A DNA stretch of 64,000 bases from Schizophyllum amplum (taxonomy: Eukaryota > Basidiomycota > Agaricomycetes > Agaricales > Schizophyllaceae): the NCBI GenBank assembly GCA_007026445.1, contig VDMD01000042.1, forward strand, positions 62,001 through 126,000, in the 5' to 3' direction. The position numbers and the translations under genes are program-made. This document shows, piece after piece, positions 43,356 to 54,393 of this stretch (its first letter is position 1; every line of letters begins with the position of its first letter). Below the pieces are notes generated by a model, which was not told where the DNA came from, made no database searches, and saw nothing but the letters and a program-made list of their open reading frames with translations.

Positions 43356-44735
43356 CTATTCACTCTCCCCACCCAACGCCTCCCACCTCTCCACGCCAAA
43401 GATCCGCGGCACCTCGTCCCACAACTTGTCGAAACCCTCCTTCAGCTTCCGCTCCGCGCGGTCGGCACAGCGTGGACAAAGAGAGATGATGGGTGGGGTG
43501 GGTGAGGACGTAGAGCCGCCGTGTGAGAGAGCTGGGGTGCCACTGCGCGACAGAAGTGGCGAACCATCGCGAGAGAGCAGTGGTGAACCATTACGCGACA
43601 GAAGCGGCGTCCCACTGCGCAAGACGCCGTGCCCATCCACCGATGCCGACCGTCCTCCCGCGGGTGTTGTTCTCCCATCCATTGACGCCGATCGTTTGCC
43701 TGCCGATGCATGTCCCGCCGACACCGTCCTCCGACTCCTGAACGTCATTGAGCGCAACGACGGCGTGCGGAACGACATGAAGCTCGCATTGTCCTTTGCC
43801 GGCGGTTCCGGCGGCTCCGCGAACACCCTGCACCCCGCCCGAAAGCGCTCGAGGCCGAGCAGAATGGACCGCAGCTCCCCATCCCCGCGCAGCTCGCGCT
43901 CCACGACCTCCCGCACGAAGCGACACCGCCCCGGCGCGCCCTTGCATCCCCATCGCGGCGCGCTGAACAGCGGTGCGAGCACCTGGCGCTCCAGCACCCC
44001 GCGCAGCCTCGCGCGCGCCGCGTAGCACAGCAGCCGCTCCCCGGGCTCCAGCACCTTCTCCGCACGCACGTCGACTGCTCCCACGCACGCTGCAAGCAGT
44101 CGCGCCAGTAACGTGAGCCGCGGGAGCCCCGCGCCCGCGCAGGCGGCGACAAGCGCCGGCGCCTCCTCGTGCACGTCGAAGGCGGCAACCGCGGAGGAGC
44201 GCAGGACGTCCGCGCGTGAGAGCACGATGCCGAGCGCGGGGAAGACGCGCCACATGCGTGCGCGCGCCCAGAGCACCTCCATCTCGCGCGCGTCGTGCGT
44301 GCCGAGGAGGCGAGTCGCGCACACGGCCTCGAGGCGGAGAGCGCAGGCGGCGTGCAGGGCGCGCGCAGCGTACTTGTGCGCGAGGCGCGCAATGGCGGCA
44401 ATCTCGGGGAAGGAGTGGCGGCGGAGGCGAAGGTACAAGGGGAGGAGGTCGGCGGGGCGGGCGAGGGCGTCGACGAAGTCGCAGAGGTCCTGGGGGTCGT
44501 CGTCGGGCATGCGTACACGGCGATAGGTGTGGCCGGCGAAGGTGATGGTGGGGGGGCGGGCGTTGGGTGGAAGCCGGGCAAGGGCGGCTTTGAAGAACTT
44601 GGATTAGGAGGGGAGGTCGGCTTTGGGGGCGCGGATGAGGCCGTGGCGGGTCTCGATCACGAACGAGGGCTCGTCGGCGGTGGAGATGGCCCAGAGCGGG
44701 ACGTCGGGCGCGTCGTCAGCGATTCGACCGGGCAT
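43356..44735 (-). CDS. BTB/POZ-like protein with an in-frame stop near the N-terminus
   Basis: From the ATG at 44735 the frame reads MPGRIADDAPDVPLWAISTA, FVIETRHGLIRAPKADLPS, a TAA stop (44604-44606), then SKFFKAALARLPPNARPPTI and the long frame from 44510 (MPDDDPQDLCDFVDALARPA) to the stop at 43356. The segment around the stop looks like the first strand and helix of a fungal BTB domain, where a codon such as TAC for DLPSYSKFF would be expected. The frame on both sides is the same. The rest has helical repeats (IARLAHKYAARALHAACALR) and a low-complexity Ser/Gly stretch (SRNGSPLLSRDGSPLLSRSG). Options: a nonsense mutation, a base error, a small intron (donor GTGATC, acceptor CTAATCCAAG) removing the stop, or a shorter 384-residue protein from 44510. 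Confidence 0.6.
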
Positions 44736-44759
44736 GGCTGGTGGCGAGGGTGAGTGACA

Positions 44760-45688
44760 TGCGGTGAGAGTGGGGGATAAGAGCAGGTTATGACGGGCGT
44801 ATGTGAATGCCTTTGTTCTCTAAAAGGGCTTCGATCAGGACCCGTGAGTCCCGACGCGATACGCGCTGGTCATAAGACAAAGACGACGGATTGGAGAGAT
44901 AGACATAGATAGAAGGGCCACAACGATAGCAGACAAGAGAAGACCACGCACCCGTGCGCCCACGTCTACCCGTACGCCTGAGTCTGCAGGACCTTTGATA
45001 TGATCGTCAGCGACCAGCGCAATGACCAGACCGAGCACGCATGTACCAGTCAAGGACCTTTCAGGCAGTTCAGCAGGCTGGGGACGACGACGGCCTGGTA
45101 GATGCACGCACCGAGAATTCAACGCATGGCCGCGCGAGTCAGCAAAAGACCAAGGCGGCGCGGCTGCGATCATGGGCTTGTGAACCAGCTCGTTCTGTGT
45201 TTGTAATCACCTCGGGGCCGTCCGCCGGCCGGGCTCATCTGATCAAAGGGGGCCGCGCCGTGCAGGACCCCGTCTGTCGTTACATTTTCGCCACATCCCG
45301 ACCCTCAGTCTTCAGATTCCTGCGCTGTAAATCTCACCGCGACCGAGAGCACATGAATACTTCCCTGAGTGAACCTTGTAATGTACGTTTGATTAACATA
45401 AGCTTGCGGCAAGACCGCGGAGTGCTCGCTAGGAAAGGCGTGTTGCACAACGCGCGTGAGCCTGGCGTGAGCATTGAAGTGGGCATGCGTGAGGCGCGCG
45501 CAGCCGCCAGCGGCTGCGACGTGACCGCGGATGCCGCGGAAGGCAACGGCGCCGCGATTGACGTCATCCATTCAGCCCTGTGCCCTGGTGCGCTGCACGC
45601 CGCGCCTCCCGAGTTTGCGGTGTTCATAGTCTGTTCAAAAAAAGAGGTGCCGCTCTATAACCTTGTATAATGATGGATGGATGCTCTC
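44760..45688. other. Intergenic, no gene recognised
   Basis: Several open frames overlap on both strands (for example 45041-45670 plus and 45305-45571 minus), none with a recognisable domain. It ends at the target duplication of the transposon. Confidence 0.3.
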
Positions 45689-46026
45689 AGTAGAGCGGGT
45701 CTGCCCAGGATCTTTTGGAAGATATCTAGGATATTTCATGATATTTGGCCAAAAACCTGTCGAGATTCGCGCTCCAAACAGTCACCGCAAATTGGACCGA
45801 AATTTCTTCCGGCGATATTGAGAGAATATGTGGCGTTTGAGCCGGAATTCGGCCGGATTACACGTCGATCGCATATTGTCCACATTCATTCCCGAAGAAC
45901 TCGCCGTCCTCTGCGTTGCTTCGCGTTTCTTCTGGCCAAAATGTCCGACTATGGACTTGTAGTGTACGTACGCAGCTGCACAATATACCCTTGCTTCTTC
46001 CTCCTCCCTCGTACCATTGTCAAACC

Positions 46027-49000
46027 ATGGGTCCTTCCAACGCCGGCATCGTGATCTGCAGATGTACAGTCTGCCAGCAGCGCGATTCATCCAAGCACGG
46101 CTGCCCACAGCAGAGAGGAACGGCGCGCATGCACTACGATAGGGATGACGTGCGGTTCGGGTGGCCACCGGGCTGGTCAAGGAGCAACCCCGGAGTTGCG
46201 TACAGCGCTCCCGTGCCACAGCACGCACAAAGCGCAGTGGGCCCGACTCCTGAGGTCCCCAGTCGCCATGTGGAAGATGATTCGGAGGACGATAATAACA
46301 ACTTTGAGGTGGAAGTGGGCGAGAGCGATGGGGAAGTTGATGTGCGTTGGCAGTTGCAGTGACACCGCCCACCGGCTGACTTTACATGCAGAGTATGGGC
46401 CCTCTTACCGAAGCGTTTACTATCCCAGTCCGTGTCGGAGAAGCACGCTTGTCCAGGCGTCCATCGTTCAGCTCTGACGATGGAGGCGATACCGCCACTC
46501 ACACCAATCGTTTTCTGATCGACGAACCTCTCGATGCGACACCGCCTCCGTCGCGTTCTCCCTCCCCCGACGCGCAAGACATAGCAGAAGATCCGTTCTT
46601 TCGAGCACGCTCTGCCCTTTACGATCCTGAACAGCCCGACAACGCGTTTGCGGAGGAAGAAGCACCCGCACTGCCGCTCGCTTTCCAGGACCATCCCGCA
46701 ATCCGTCATGCGTATATCCGGGCTTTCGTCTGCGCCACATTCAAGCACTCGACCCACGACACCATCAAGAACATGCTGGACGGCTACTATTCGACTTTCA
46801 TCACGCTTGAGGAGCATGGGATCACTCTCGACGGGCTCGACAACTTCGCCCGCACTCTGCCAACTATCGAACGGCGCCTCGGCGTCTCGACCGAGGGCTT
46901 CATAATCTATCTCTTTGCATGCCCACGCTGCTGGACGACACACCGACCTGATGAGCTCACTGCCCTGGATACTCCAGACTGCACAGATCCCGACTGCGAT
47001 GGCAAGTTGTTTACGGTCAAGCGCATGTCGGACGGAAAGCAAAAGCGCACACCTAAATTCACGATGCCCTTCGTTCGACCATCTAGCGCGATCGCACGGA
47101 TGTGCATACAGCCCGGGAAGGTCAGACAATGGCAACAATGGCGCAGCGAGAGCGACGAGGCGGGGCAAGCTTCACCACTGACGACGGAGGGCTACGCTGC
47201 ATTTCCGAACCCCAACAAGCCTATGACTGACATCACCGATGGCTGGGCGTGGCGCGCGGTGATGGCGGGGCTACAGCGACGGCGCACTGGTGTTTGGGAC
47301 GTGCACGATGTAGACGTCCACGAATTGCACCAGCGATTCGTGTCTCTACCTAACGGCCTCCTGCTGCAAATCAACATCGACTGGTATGTCTGAATGTTCT
47401 AGTAACAGACGAACATGGCTAATATCCCTCAAGGTTTCAGGCCGTCAAGAATGGTTGTCACTCGACGGGAGCGTTGTATGTAACGATCCTCAACAACCCT
47501 CGTAGCATACGGTACCTACGTGAAGAGACTCAATTGTCGGTGATGTTTCCGGGACCGCATGAGCCAACGCTCAAGCAGTTCAATAACGCGCTGAGGGAGT
47601 TCACTGATGATCTGGCAGTTGTGTACGACGGTATGCGGCCTGGTCTCTGGCCGATGTAGTCGCAATACTCATACTCACTTGCAGGCATAACGCTCCCCGT
47701 TCTCCGGGATGACGGCGAGATGCATGACGAGCTCTTTCATGCATCGATCCTCACAGATGTCTCAGACCTGCCAGCCAGTCGCAAAACGAGCGGCCTTGCC
47801 GCCTGTACAACCATATTCTTCATGTGCGCTCTCTGCACCGCGACATTCTATACTCTCACACTCGCGGAGAGCTTTGATCGATCCAGTGCGTAGTTCACGC
47901 ATATCAATAACGTCGTCAGCTAACAGTTTGTACCAGAGTTTGTTCGTCGGGATTCGTGGCGCTATCTCAAGTACAGTTTCCGGTACAAGGCCTTAGGTGC
48001 CGAATACGAAGACGAGATCTTCGAACGACGCGGGGTACGGTACTCCGTTATGCATGAGCTCGTCAACTGGATGCCAGGTATCACTGGTGTCGTCGACTAT
48101 ATGCATTGCTCGTATTTGTGTGAGCTCGTTCGAATGGCTTACCAATGGTTCTGATGATCCCCAGGTATGGTCAAGCATGTATGCAAGGATATCCTGCTCA
48201 AGACCGGAATGATCGACGGCAGCGCCAGTACAAGGATGGAGGAGTTCTACAAGACGCTGGTCTGGCCCCCAAGTATCAGCCGTATGCCTCCGTCTGTAGG
48301 TCATTGAATGATTGATATGCAATGACCGTCAAAGCTGATGCTATTTTAGATATCTCGAGGCGCGGGAAGCATCAAGGCGGACAGCTGGAAGTCGCAAATT
48401 GTTGTTCTCTTTGTCGCGCTCTTCGTCGCATGGCAAATTGACGGCAAGATCCCGGAAGGTGAAGCCCCACCTCCGGGTGCTAACACAAACAATGCGAAGG
48501 CCCTTGACGCTCAGCAACGACTCGTCTGGAAGCGTATGCTCGCCGCATACCGCCTTGCTCATCCGGGCGCAGATAATGAAGAAGGACCTTCACTAGACGA
48601 CGCGCGAATGGATCGGTCGTATACTAATCACTACAGAGCCGTTCTGCAATTCTCAGCAGCGCTTCGTATCCTCTCCTCATACGCGATATCCCCTAATGAT
48701 GTGCGTCGAGGATGCGCGATGCAATCTCGCTCGGTCCAGACCTGGGCTCGCATGCATTGTCACCTCACACCCTACTTCCACCTCGCCATGCACTTCGAGG
48801 AACAGTACTATCGCTTCGGGCCCTGCGCTGGATGGTGGACGTTCCCCTATGAGCGAAACAATGGGTTTCTTGGCCGCTTCAATACCAACGGGCATTCGGG
48901 AGGCGAGCTGGAATGTACCATGATGCGAGGGTGGTGGAAGATGACGTTCATACAGGAACTGGTGCGCTTTTCTTCCACTGATTTCACTTCGCTGACCGAT

Positions 49001-49906
49001 TTTTCAGATAACGCGTCTTGAGTCTCTTCCCGCGCCTCGCGCACGTCAGGACGTAGAATCTATCGCACTACTCAAGGACTGTCTCAAGGGCGGCACGAGC
49101 GAACGACGCAGCTCGCTCCAAAGTTACCAGGCTCGCGTTGACGCCGCTAATAACCCTGGTACGTGGGTAGGCATACGGTCCATCCGATACTGAGCAGGAG
49201 ATAGGCCGTATTCGCTATCCTAGATTCGGGCGACAGGTCAACTTGCGCACTCTGAAGCCCACACATTACCCACTGGTATATGCACACCTCCGAGACCATT
49301 GGCAAGCGGAGGTCGATCTCATTCGTGACACCGACATACCGACCTCGGCTATGCAAGCAACGTTCCTTGGCAATCTCAAGTCCTTCTCCCATCTCTGGGT
49401 CGATAATCGGCGGCACGGCGCTGCGACGGCTACCAGAGGTTTCTCGGCACGCTTCGCATACGTAGATGACCGTATACCGAGTCAGATCGACTACCTTTTC
49501 GAGGCTCAACAATGCATTCCAGGAGTCACTGGCCGTGTTCTTCGACACAGCTTCGCCCTTGTCAGTCGCTTTTTATCTGATCAGAATGTTGCCTCCTTGT
49601 CGTTGCCATGGGATCTCTGGTGCGCCCTGTTGTGCTCGACCATTGCATGTATGCTCATCTGTTCATCCAGGGCAACCGATCTTGGTGTGCGAACGTGGAG
49701 GGCAACAGCACTCGCGCCCATGGAAGTTGTAAGCGTAGAGAGATTGACGGGACACTTTGTGCTCGCCCCCATGACGGTCACTGGTCTCGACCTTTGGATC
49801 ACAATTGCATATGATTGCGTGAGTCGTTCGTATTGTACTGACTTTGTATCGTACTGATCTTATGCAGGAGGCGCCCGAGAATGACTCAATGGTCGATGAT
49901 ATGTAG
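46027..49906 (+). CDS. Transposase, Tnp2-like (CACTA-type)
   Basis: A multi-exon gene with a start at 46027. The first exon has a Cys-rich motif (CRCTVCQQRDSSKHGC). Later blocks in order: FKHSTHDTIKNMLDGYYSTF, RRLGVSTEGFIIYLFACPRC and CDGKLFTVKRM (zinc-finger-like), MTDITDGWAWRAVMAGLQRR, LPNGLLLQINIDWFQAVKNG, HSTGALYVTILNNPRSIRYL, RKTSGLAACTTIFFM, WKSQIVVLFVALFVAW, FHLAMHFEEQYYRFGPCAGW and FPYERNNGFLGRFNTNGHSG. These match the order in basidiomycete Tnp2-family transposases (PF02992 type). Introns that keep frame include 46341-46392, one ending just before TTTCAGGCC near 47440, 47631-47684, 48117-48164, and 49155-49200 (46 nt with an ATAG acceptor). The last exon ends DSMVDDM. No stop or frameshift was needed. 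Confidence 0.85.
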
Positions 49907-49929
49907 TAGCTAGAACAGAGAAGCAACGA

Positions 49930-52105
49930 TCACACATTTGACTCGTTTTCGACATCCAGGTCGTAGTCAGCCGGTGAGTTATGCTCCTCCTTGACGTCTT
50001 CCTTTCTCAAAGCAACGACTTCTGTCGGATGGTCTGCCAGCCACACAGGGTCAACAGCCGAGCGCGGGATCTTCTGGGGCACCAACTTCTTGCTCCTCTT
50101 CAGCCGAGGAAGTGGGACGTCCTTGGGCCGCCCCTTGACCCGAGCATGTATGATGCTAGAAGAGTTTTCCGCCCTCGACATGACCTCCTCGTCGAGTTCG
50201 TCGAGGAACTGTTGGAACTGGTATGATGAGTCGGTGAGCCGTTGTTAGCGTAGCACTGGAGGGACTCACGTCTGCGCCACGGTATGTCGGCGGCCGGGTG
50301 GTCCATGGCGTGGAACGCTTGGTGGATCCTTTGTGAGTTCGTGGTTTGGCATCATCTTCTGAGTCCGGATCTATAGCAGCGTTATCTCTGGCTGACTCCT
50401 CCTCAGCGCTCTCGTCTGTAGACATATAGGCGTGCGTCTCGAGCGCCCATGTCCAACCCCCCACCAAATCCTGGTTGTACACCTTCGGATCAGTCAAGAC
50501 AGCCCGACGTTGCTCCGATTTCTGTAGTGCGGTGAGCATACGTCTCGGCGTCGACATATCAGCTGCTTACGCGCTGTTTCCGTGCCTTGCGTCTTCCCTT
50601 CGACCCGCTATTAACAGCACTGGGTGCCACGCCTCCTGCAATCCCCGACGCGGATGACGTTCCCAGAGCCGTCGACCCAGGTGCATCAATCGACTCCGAC
50701 GGGCGGTTCTGTCGTATTGCCTTATACACGAGGCCCAACTTCGTGAGTATCTCCTGGTCCGTCTTGTACGCCACAAGCTCAGCGCTGATCAATGGCTGTA
50801 TCTGCGAGATCTTCGCACGCATGAATTCCACCAACTCGACGTGCCACCCAGTATTGTCCTTCCACGGCTTTGTCCAGTCAGGCCGCAGGACGCGCGTAGG
50901 CTTGGCGTCGGGAATATCGCTGTCTATGGTTACCCAACCTCCACCGTCCACCAAGACCGGTGTCTGCGCGGCATCCTTGTATGGCGTTGTCATTGCGAGT
51001 CCCATCGCAACCAGAATGGTGTTCCGGAATGCGGACTATCGCAGCTTGTAAGCGGAGGGCTCAGATTAGACAACAATGTGCGTACATTGTATATGTTGTC
51101 GCGGTCGGCTGATGACTCGTGCTGCTCTGACTTGACGCTTGTAGGTGGACCGCTTTGCATGAGCTGACGCAACTCCAAAATGTCCTGTGCTTGCGTGTCG
51201 ATTTTCTGCTCAAGGGCGACCTGCGTGGCGGCGAGTTCTCCGAGACGGTGGCGAAGCATGCTAGATGAATGCTCTAGGCCGTCCTCGAGAGCGATAACCT
51301 GGTCTTGCAGTGTCGCGAGGTCTTTAGCAGGTGCGTATATAACTCCGGGGGCAGTCTCTAGCCTGCTGACGCTTTCTTCGAGTTCCGATAGTCTGTCCCG
51401 AAGAGCTTGAGACACGGTCGTGAGAGTTACAGGTGCAGGTGCGGCTGGTGATGCAAGCGAAGATGGTCCAGGTGTGCGGCGTATAGGAGCAGGAATTGTA
51501 GATGGGGAAATAACCGTGCGGGGCTTCTTGGACGGTACGAAGGCGGACGCGAGGCGGAGCGGGGCCGGTGCGATGTGGGGCATATCAGCCAAGGTGCGTG
51601 TTACGTTGTCGAGCGGTGGTGGTATCTGACCAATGGAGGCAGGAGTCGTCGAACGAGCATGTACGAAAGGCGAGGCGGGGATCTCGGGCTCTGCAGGTTC
51701 GTGTTCGGAAGCAGCGAGTTCATATAGCTGGGGATCGATAGGGATGCTCGGCGAACGGTCGGTTGCCGCAGTCGAGAATCGGAGGTTCGACGGCGTCAAG
51801 GAGGGCGGGCGCGAAGAGGTTGTAGTTGTGGCCCCCGTCGAAGGCGAGGTGAATGGGTTTTGATATCCGCTGGCGCGCGACCGCGGTTTCTTGGATGGAT
51901 CAGGCTGCTTGATGTCGCTTGCGGCTAGCTTGCGCTTGGGGATCTTGAGTGGGATGGGGGGTCCATGGTCCGTGCTGGGACGCGTTCGAGCCTGAGCTGA
52001 CGCGTCGTTTGCAGCGAGCGAAGGTGTCGGAGGTGCGATAGACGGTGCTGAGTGCGTGTCTGCCGGTGTCGGTACAGGGTCTCCCTGTGTGGGGGACTCG
52101 GCCAT
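49930..52105 (-). CDS. Transposon accessory protein (coiled coil, disordered)
   Basis: The second gene of the transposon, on the minus strand in at least four exons, with the start at 52105 (MAESPTQGDPVPTPADTHSA). The N-terminal half is Pro/Ser/Thr-rich with a basic cluster (KIPKRKLAASDIKQPDPSKK) that could be a nuclear signal. A coiled coil follows (SQALRDRLSELEESVSRLET, DLATLQDQVIALEDGLEHSS). Then the joined exons AFRNTILVAMGLAMTTPYKD, WHVELVEFMRAKISQIQPLI, KVYNQDLVGGWTWALETHAY and, in the last exon, FQQFLDELDEEVMSRAENSS ending NESNV. Every joint was in phase. No enzymatic domain is recognised. By analogy to TnpA of CACTA elements it may bind the subterminal repeats; this is inference from position only. 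Confidence 0.75.
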
Positions 52106-52741
52106 ATCGTGCTCGGTGTGAGCTGCAGGCCACGGTAGAGGCAGGAGACAACCGGGACTGCTTCGTTATGCCCAGCCCAGGGCACAGACGGCAGCAGAGC
52201 GGGGCCGTGCAGTGGGGCTGCTGTCAAATATATGTAGCATAAATGTGACATATACATGGCATATACTTGTCTAATATACGTCCGAAACGGACCATTTACT
52301 ACGAATGTCTGCCAGCATAACCCTGGCTTAAACTTCGCTTGTATTCGTCATAAACGGCCCATTTTCGCCGGATCTATTCAGAAAGAATTTTGGGCCAATT
52401 TGCGGTGAGTGACTTTTTGAAAAATATTTAACGACTTACACTTACTCTCATGAGCGCGGTGGTTGTCGAAGAGCCCCGTTGGCTCGTCAGCACTCCGAAA
52501 ACTGCTTTCGCGAGGGCGGGTAGCCCCCACGACGACGCTCGGCCATCCCAGGCCACTTTTACGAGGCAGGGCGCGCTGGACCGTGCCCTGGCCATGCCGG
52601 GCTTATAGGACTTGACTGTTTTGCTAAAAACTCTCGCAGGCTCTTCAAAGTTTTCCGCCTACTTGAAGGCATTTTCGTCGAATTCCTGTCCCGTTTGAAT
52701 TTGCAAAAGCCACAAAAGATCCTGGGCAGACCCGCTCTAGT

Positions 52742-54246
52742 ACACGCTGCTCTTTCAAATAAGCGAAAAGACCCAGAAATGGATACGCAGGAGCGCATTT
52801 TATTTTGAGGGAGGCGGGCTGAAAACTGCAGCTAAAGTCATGAAACTTCGCATGCGTGTTCAGAAAGCTCGACAGATCATCTTCTGTCTTTGCAGTATGT
52901 AGGAAATCCCAAAGACAGAGGCGCTGTGCGCCGTACCGATTTCCCTTGTACCGGAAAAACATTCCCTGCGAGGGGATCCCCTTTCCAGATCACGTGATAG
53001 CACATTTTGCTCACGCCCTCCCCTTGCCTCGTTCCTCGGCAGGTCGGGCGCGAGCAATTAATACACGAATGCTTGTCCTGAGAGGACTGTGGAGCGCGAT
53101 ACTCTGGAGTTCCTCAGTTCAAAAGAAAGGCGCTGCACGCAGAACTCACGCACCAATATATGCTGATGGGTGTTCAAAGGATCCTATAAGTCATGAAGCC
53201 CAGTGAGAACGCGCTATGACGGGGTCGAGCCAGATCAGACCAGATATGATAGTACGAAGGAGTACGATCCCGCTCGAGAAAAAGCGTCCATCCACGATTT
53301 TTAAACGGACGAGAGCGAGTGGGATATGACCGGAGCATACTTCGGAAGCAGCAAGCTTCCGCCTGTTCAGGTTCGTTTCCCTCATATCTTGTCGTACTGG
53401 GCTCGATGAACTTGTGAACGGATATGACATTGTGTGGCTATATAGAACTACATTGTATCTAGTGTTACTACATCTGAAGGCAACGAAACTCGGGATCCCT
53501 CCAAGTTCCAATGCGCCCACACCAGTCCTCGACCGCCCCCACGCCCTACAGCGGTCCTGTCCGACCTCGTCGACGCCAGCTGAGCAGTCCATCAGTAGAT
53601 ATATGCATGCCAAATGCCTGAAGCACATACCACACGACAGGTTTCATGAACTAACGAGCATCGCTCTCGTTTGACGGAGGTATTCGTAGCGTCGCTGTCA
53701 GATCGCACGTCGTAGCAATTGCGCCGAGAGTACACGCTATGGTCAGCCGTCTGCAAGGGCGTATTGAAGGCGGGGGTTCAGTGTGAGATGCAGACGGCGG
53801 GGTACCTCGAAAAGGTCAGATATTGTGCGGTGCGATGACGACGGAGCCACGCACCATGCTCATCCTCGGCCATCTCCTGCTCCTATTCGCCTGTCCTCTC
53901 CGCTGTCGGTCTTGGTATGGGTCTTGAGTTGCGTTGACAGCACACGCGTCTTCCTCCGAGTACGCCCGTGTCTTCCTCCGAGAACGACCGCGTCGATGGT
54001 GACAAGAGGATGAGCCTCGCCTCGGGATAGCATGGAAGACAAGACGTACGATGACGCTCTTCGAGGCCATCGCCTGGCTAGCTTTATGATGAAGGAGGGT
54101 CAACGAGGGGACGAGGGACTTGGGGAAGGGGAAGAGGGAGACGTGGAAGTAAAAGACAAGGGCAGAGCAACGCGTTTGACCTCACCTGATCGTGAGCGAG
54201 GCCGTGGGAAACCAGCAGAGATTTTGGTTAAGTCAGCGAAGTTTCG
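52742..54246. other. Intergenic, no gene recognised
   Basis: Long but featureless frames exist on both strands (for example 53191-53628 minus). None has a domain, spliceable continuation or similarity to the rest of the window. Confidence 0.3.
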
Positions 54247-54317
54247 AAAAGTTTGAAGTTCAGAAAGTTCGAAGTCGAAATTTCCTTTGGCGCAGCATTT
54301 TCGCTCCTTTGCAAAGT

Positions 54318-54393
54318 AGACGCTATATGGAACGAGTTGAACGGCCGTTCTGAATAGACGCTATATGGAACGAGTTGAACGGCCGTTCTGAAT
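54318..54393. repeat. 38-bp perfect tandem duplication
   Basis: 54318-54355 and 54356-54393 are identical (AGACGCTATATGGAACGAGT onward). The surrounding 54240-54760 is AT-richer with many CAAAGTTCA / TGAACTTTG palindromic words, including a 20-bp near-palindrome near 54737. Confidence 0.75.

Larger units (their letters stand above)
45692..52738. mobile_element. Tnp2/CACTA-like DNA transposon, about 7.05 kb, apparently complete
   Basis: Ends are 26-bp perfect inverted repeats starting AGAGCGGGTCTGCCCAGGAT; both are flanked by AGT (45689-45691 and 52739-52741), a 3-bp duplication typical of CACTA-like elements. Subterminal similarity also exists: CACCGCAAATTGG near 45770 and its complement near 52405. 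The ends are not CACTA in letter, so the clade name is by transposase type. Inside are a plus-strand transposase gene (46027-49906) and a minus-strand accessory gene (49930-52105), convergent and 23 bp apart. Both frames appear intact, which suggests recent activity. Confidence 0.85.

Noticed and set aside
43356..44735. Plus-strand frames of 137-199 codons across the BTB-like gene
   Set aside because: They are GC-driven shadow frames of the minus-strand gene.
45041..45670. 209-codon plus-strand frame
   Set aside because: No domain, overlapping minus-strand frames of similar length, and composition like the surrounding intergenic DNA.
49161..49191. 31-nt intron in the transposase
   Set aside because: Too short for this genome. 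A 46-nt intron from GTACGT (about 49155) to an ATAG acceptor (about 49200) keeps the frame.
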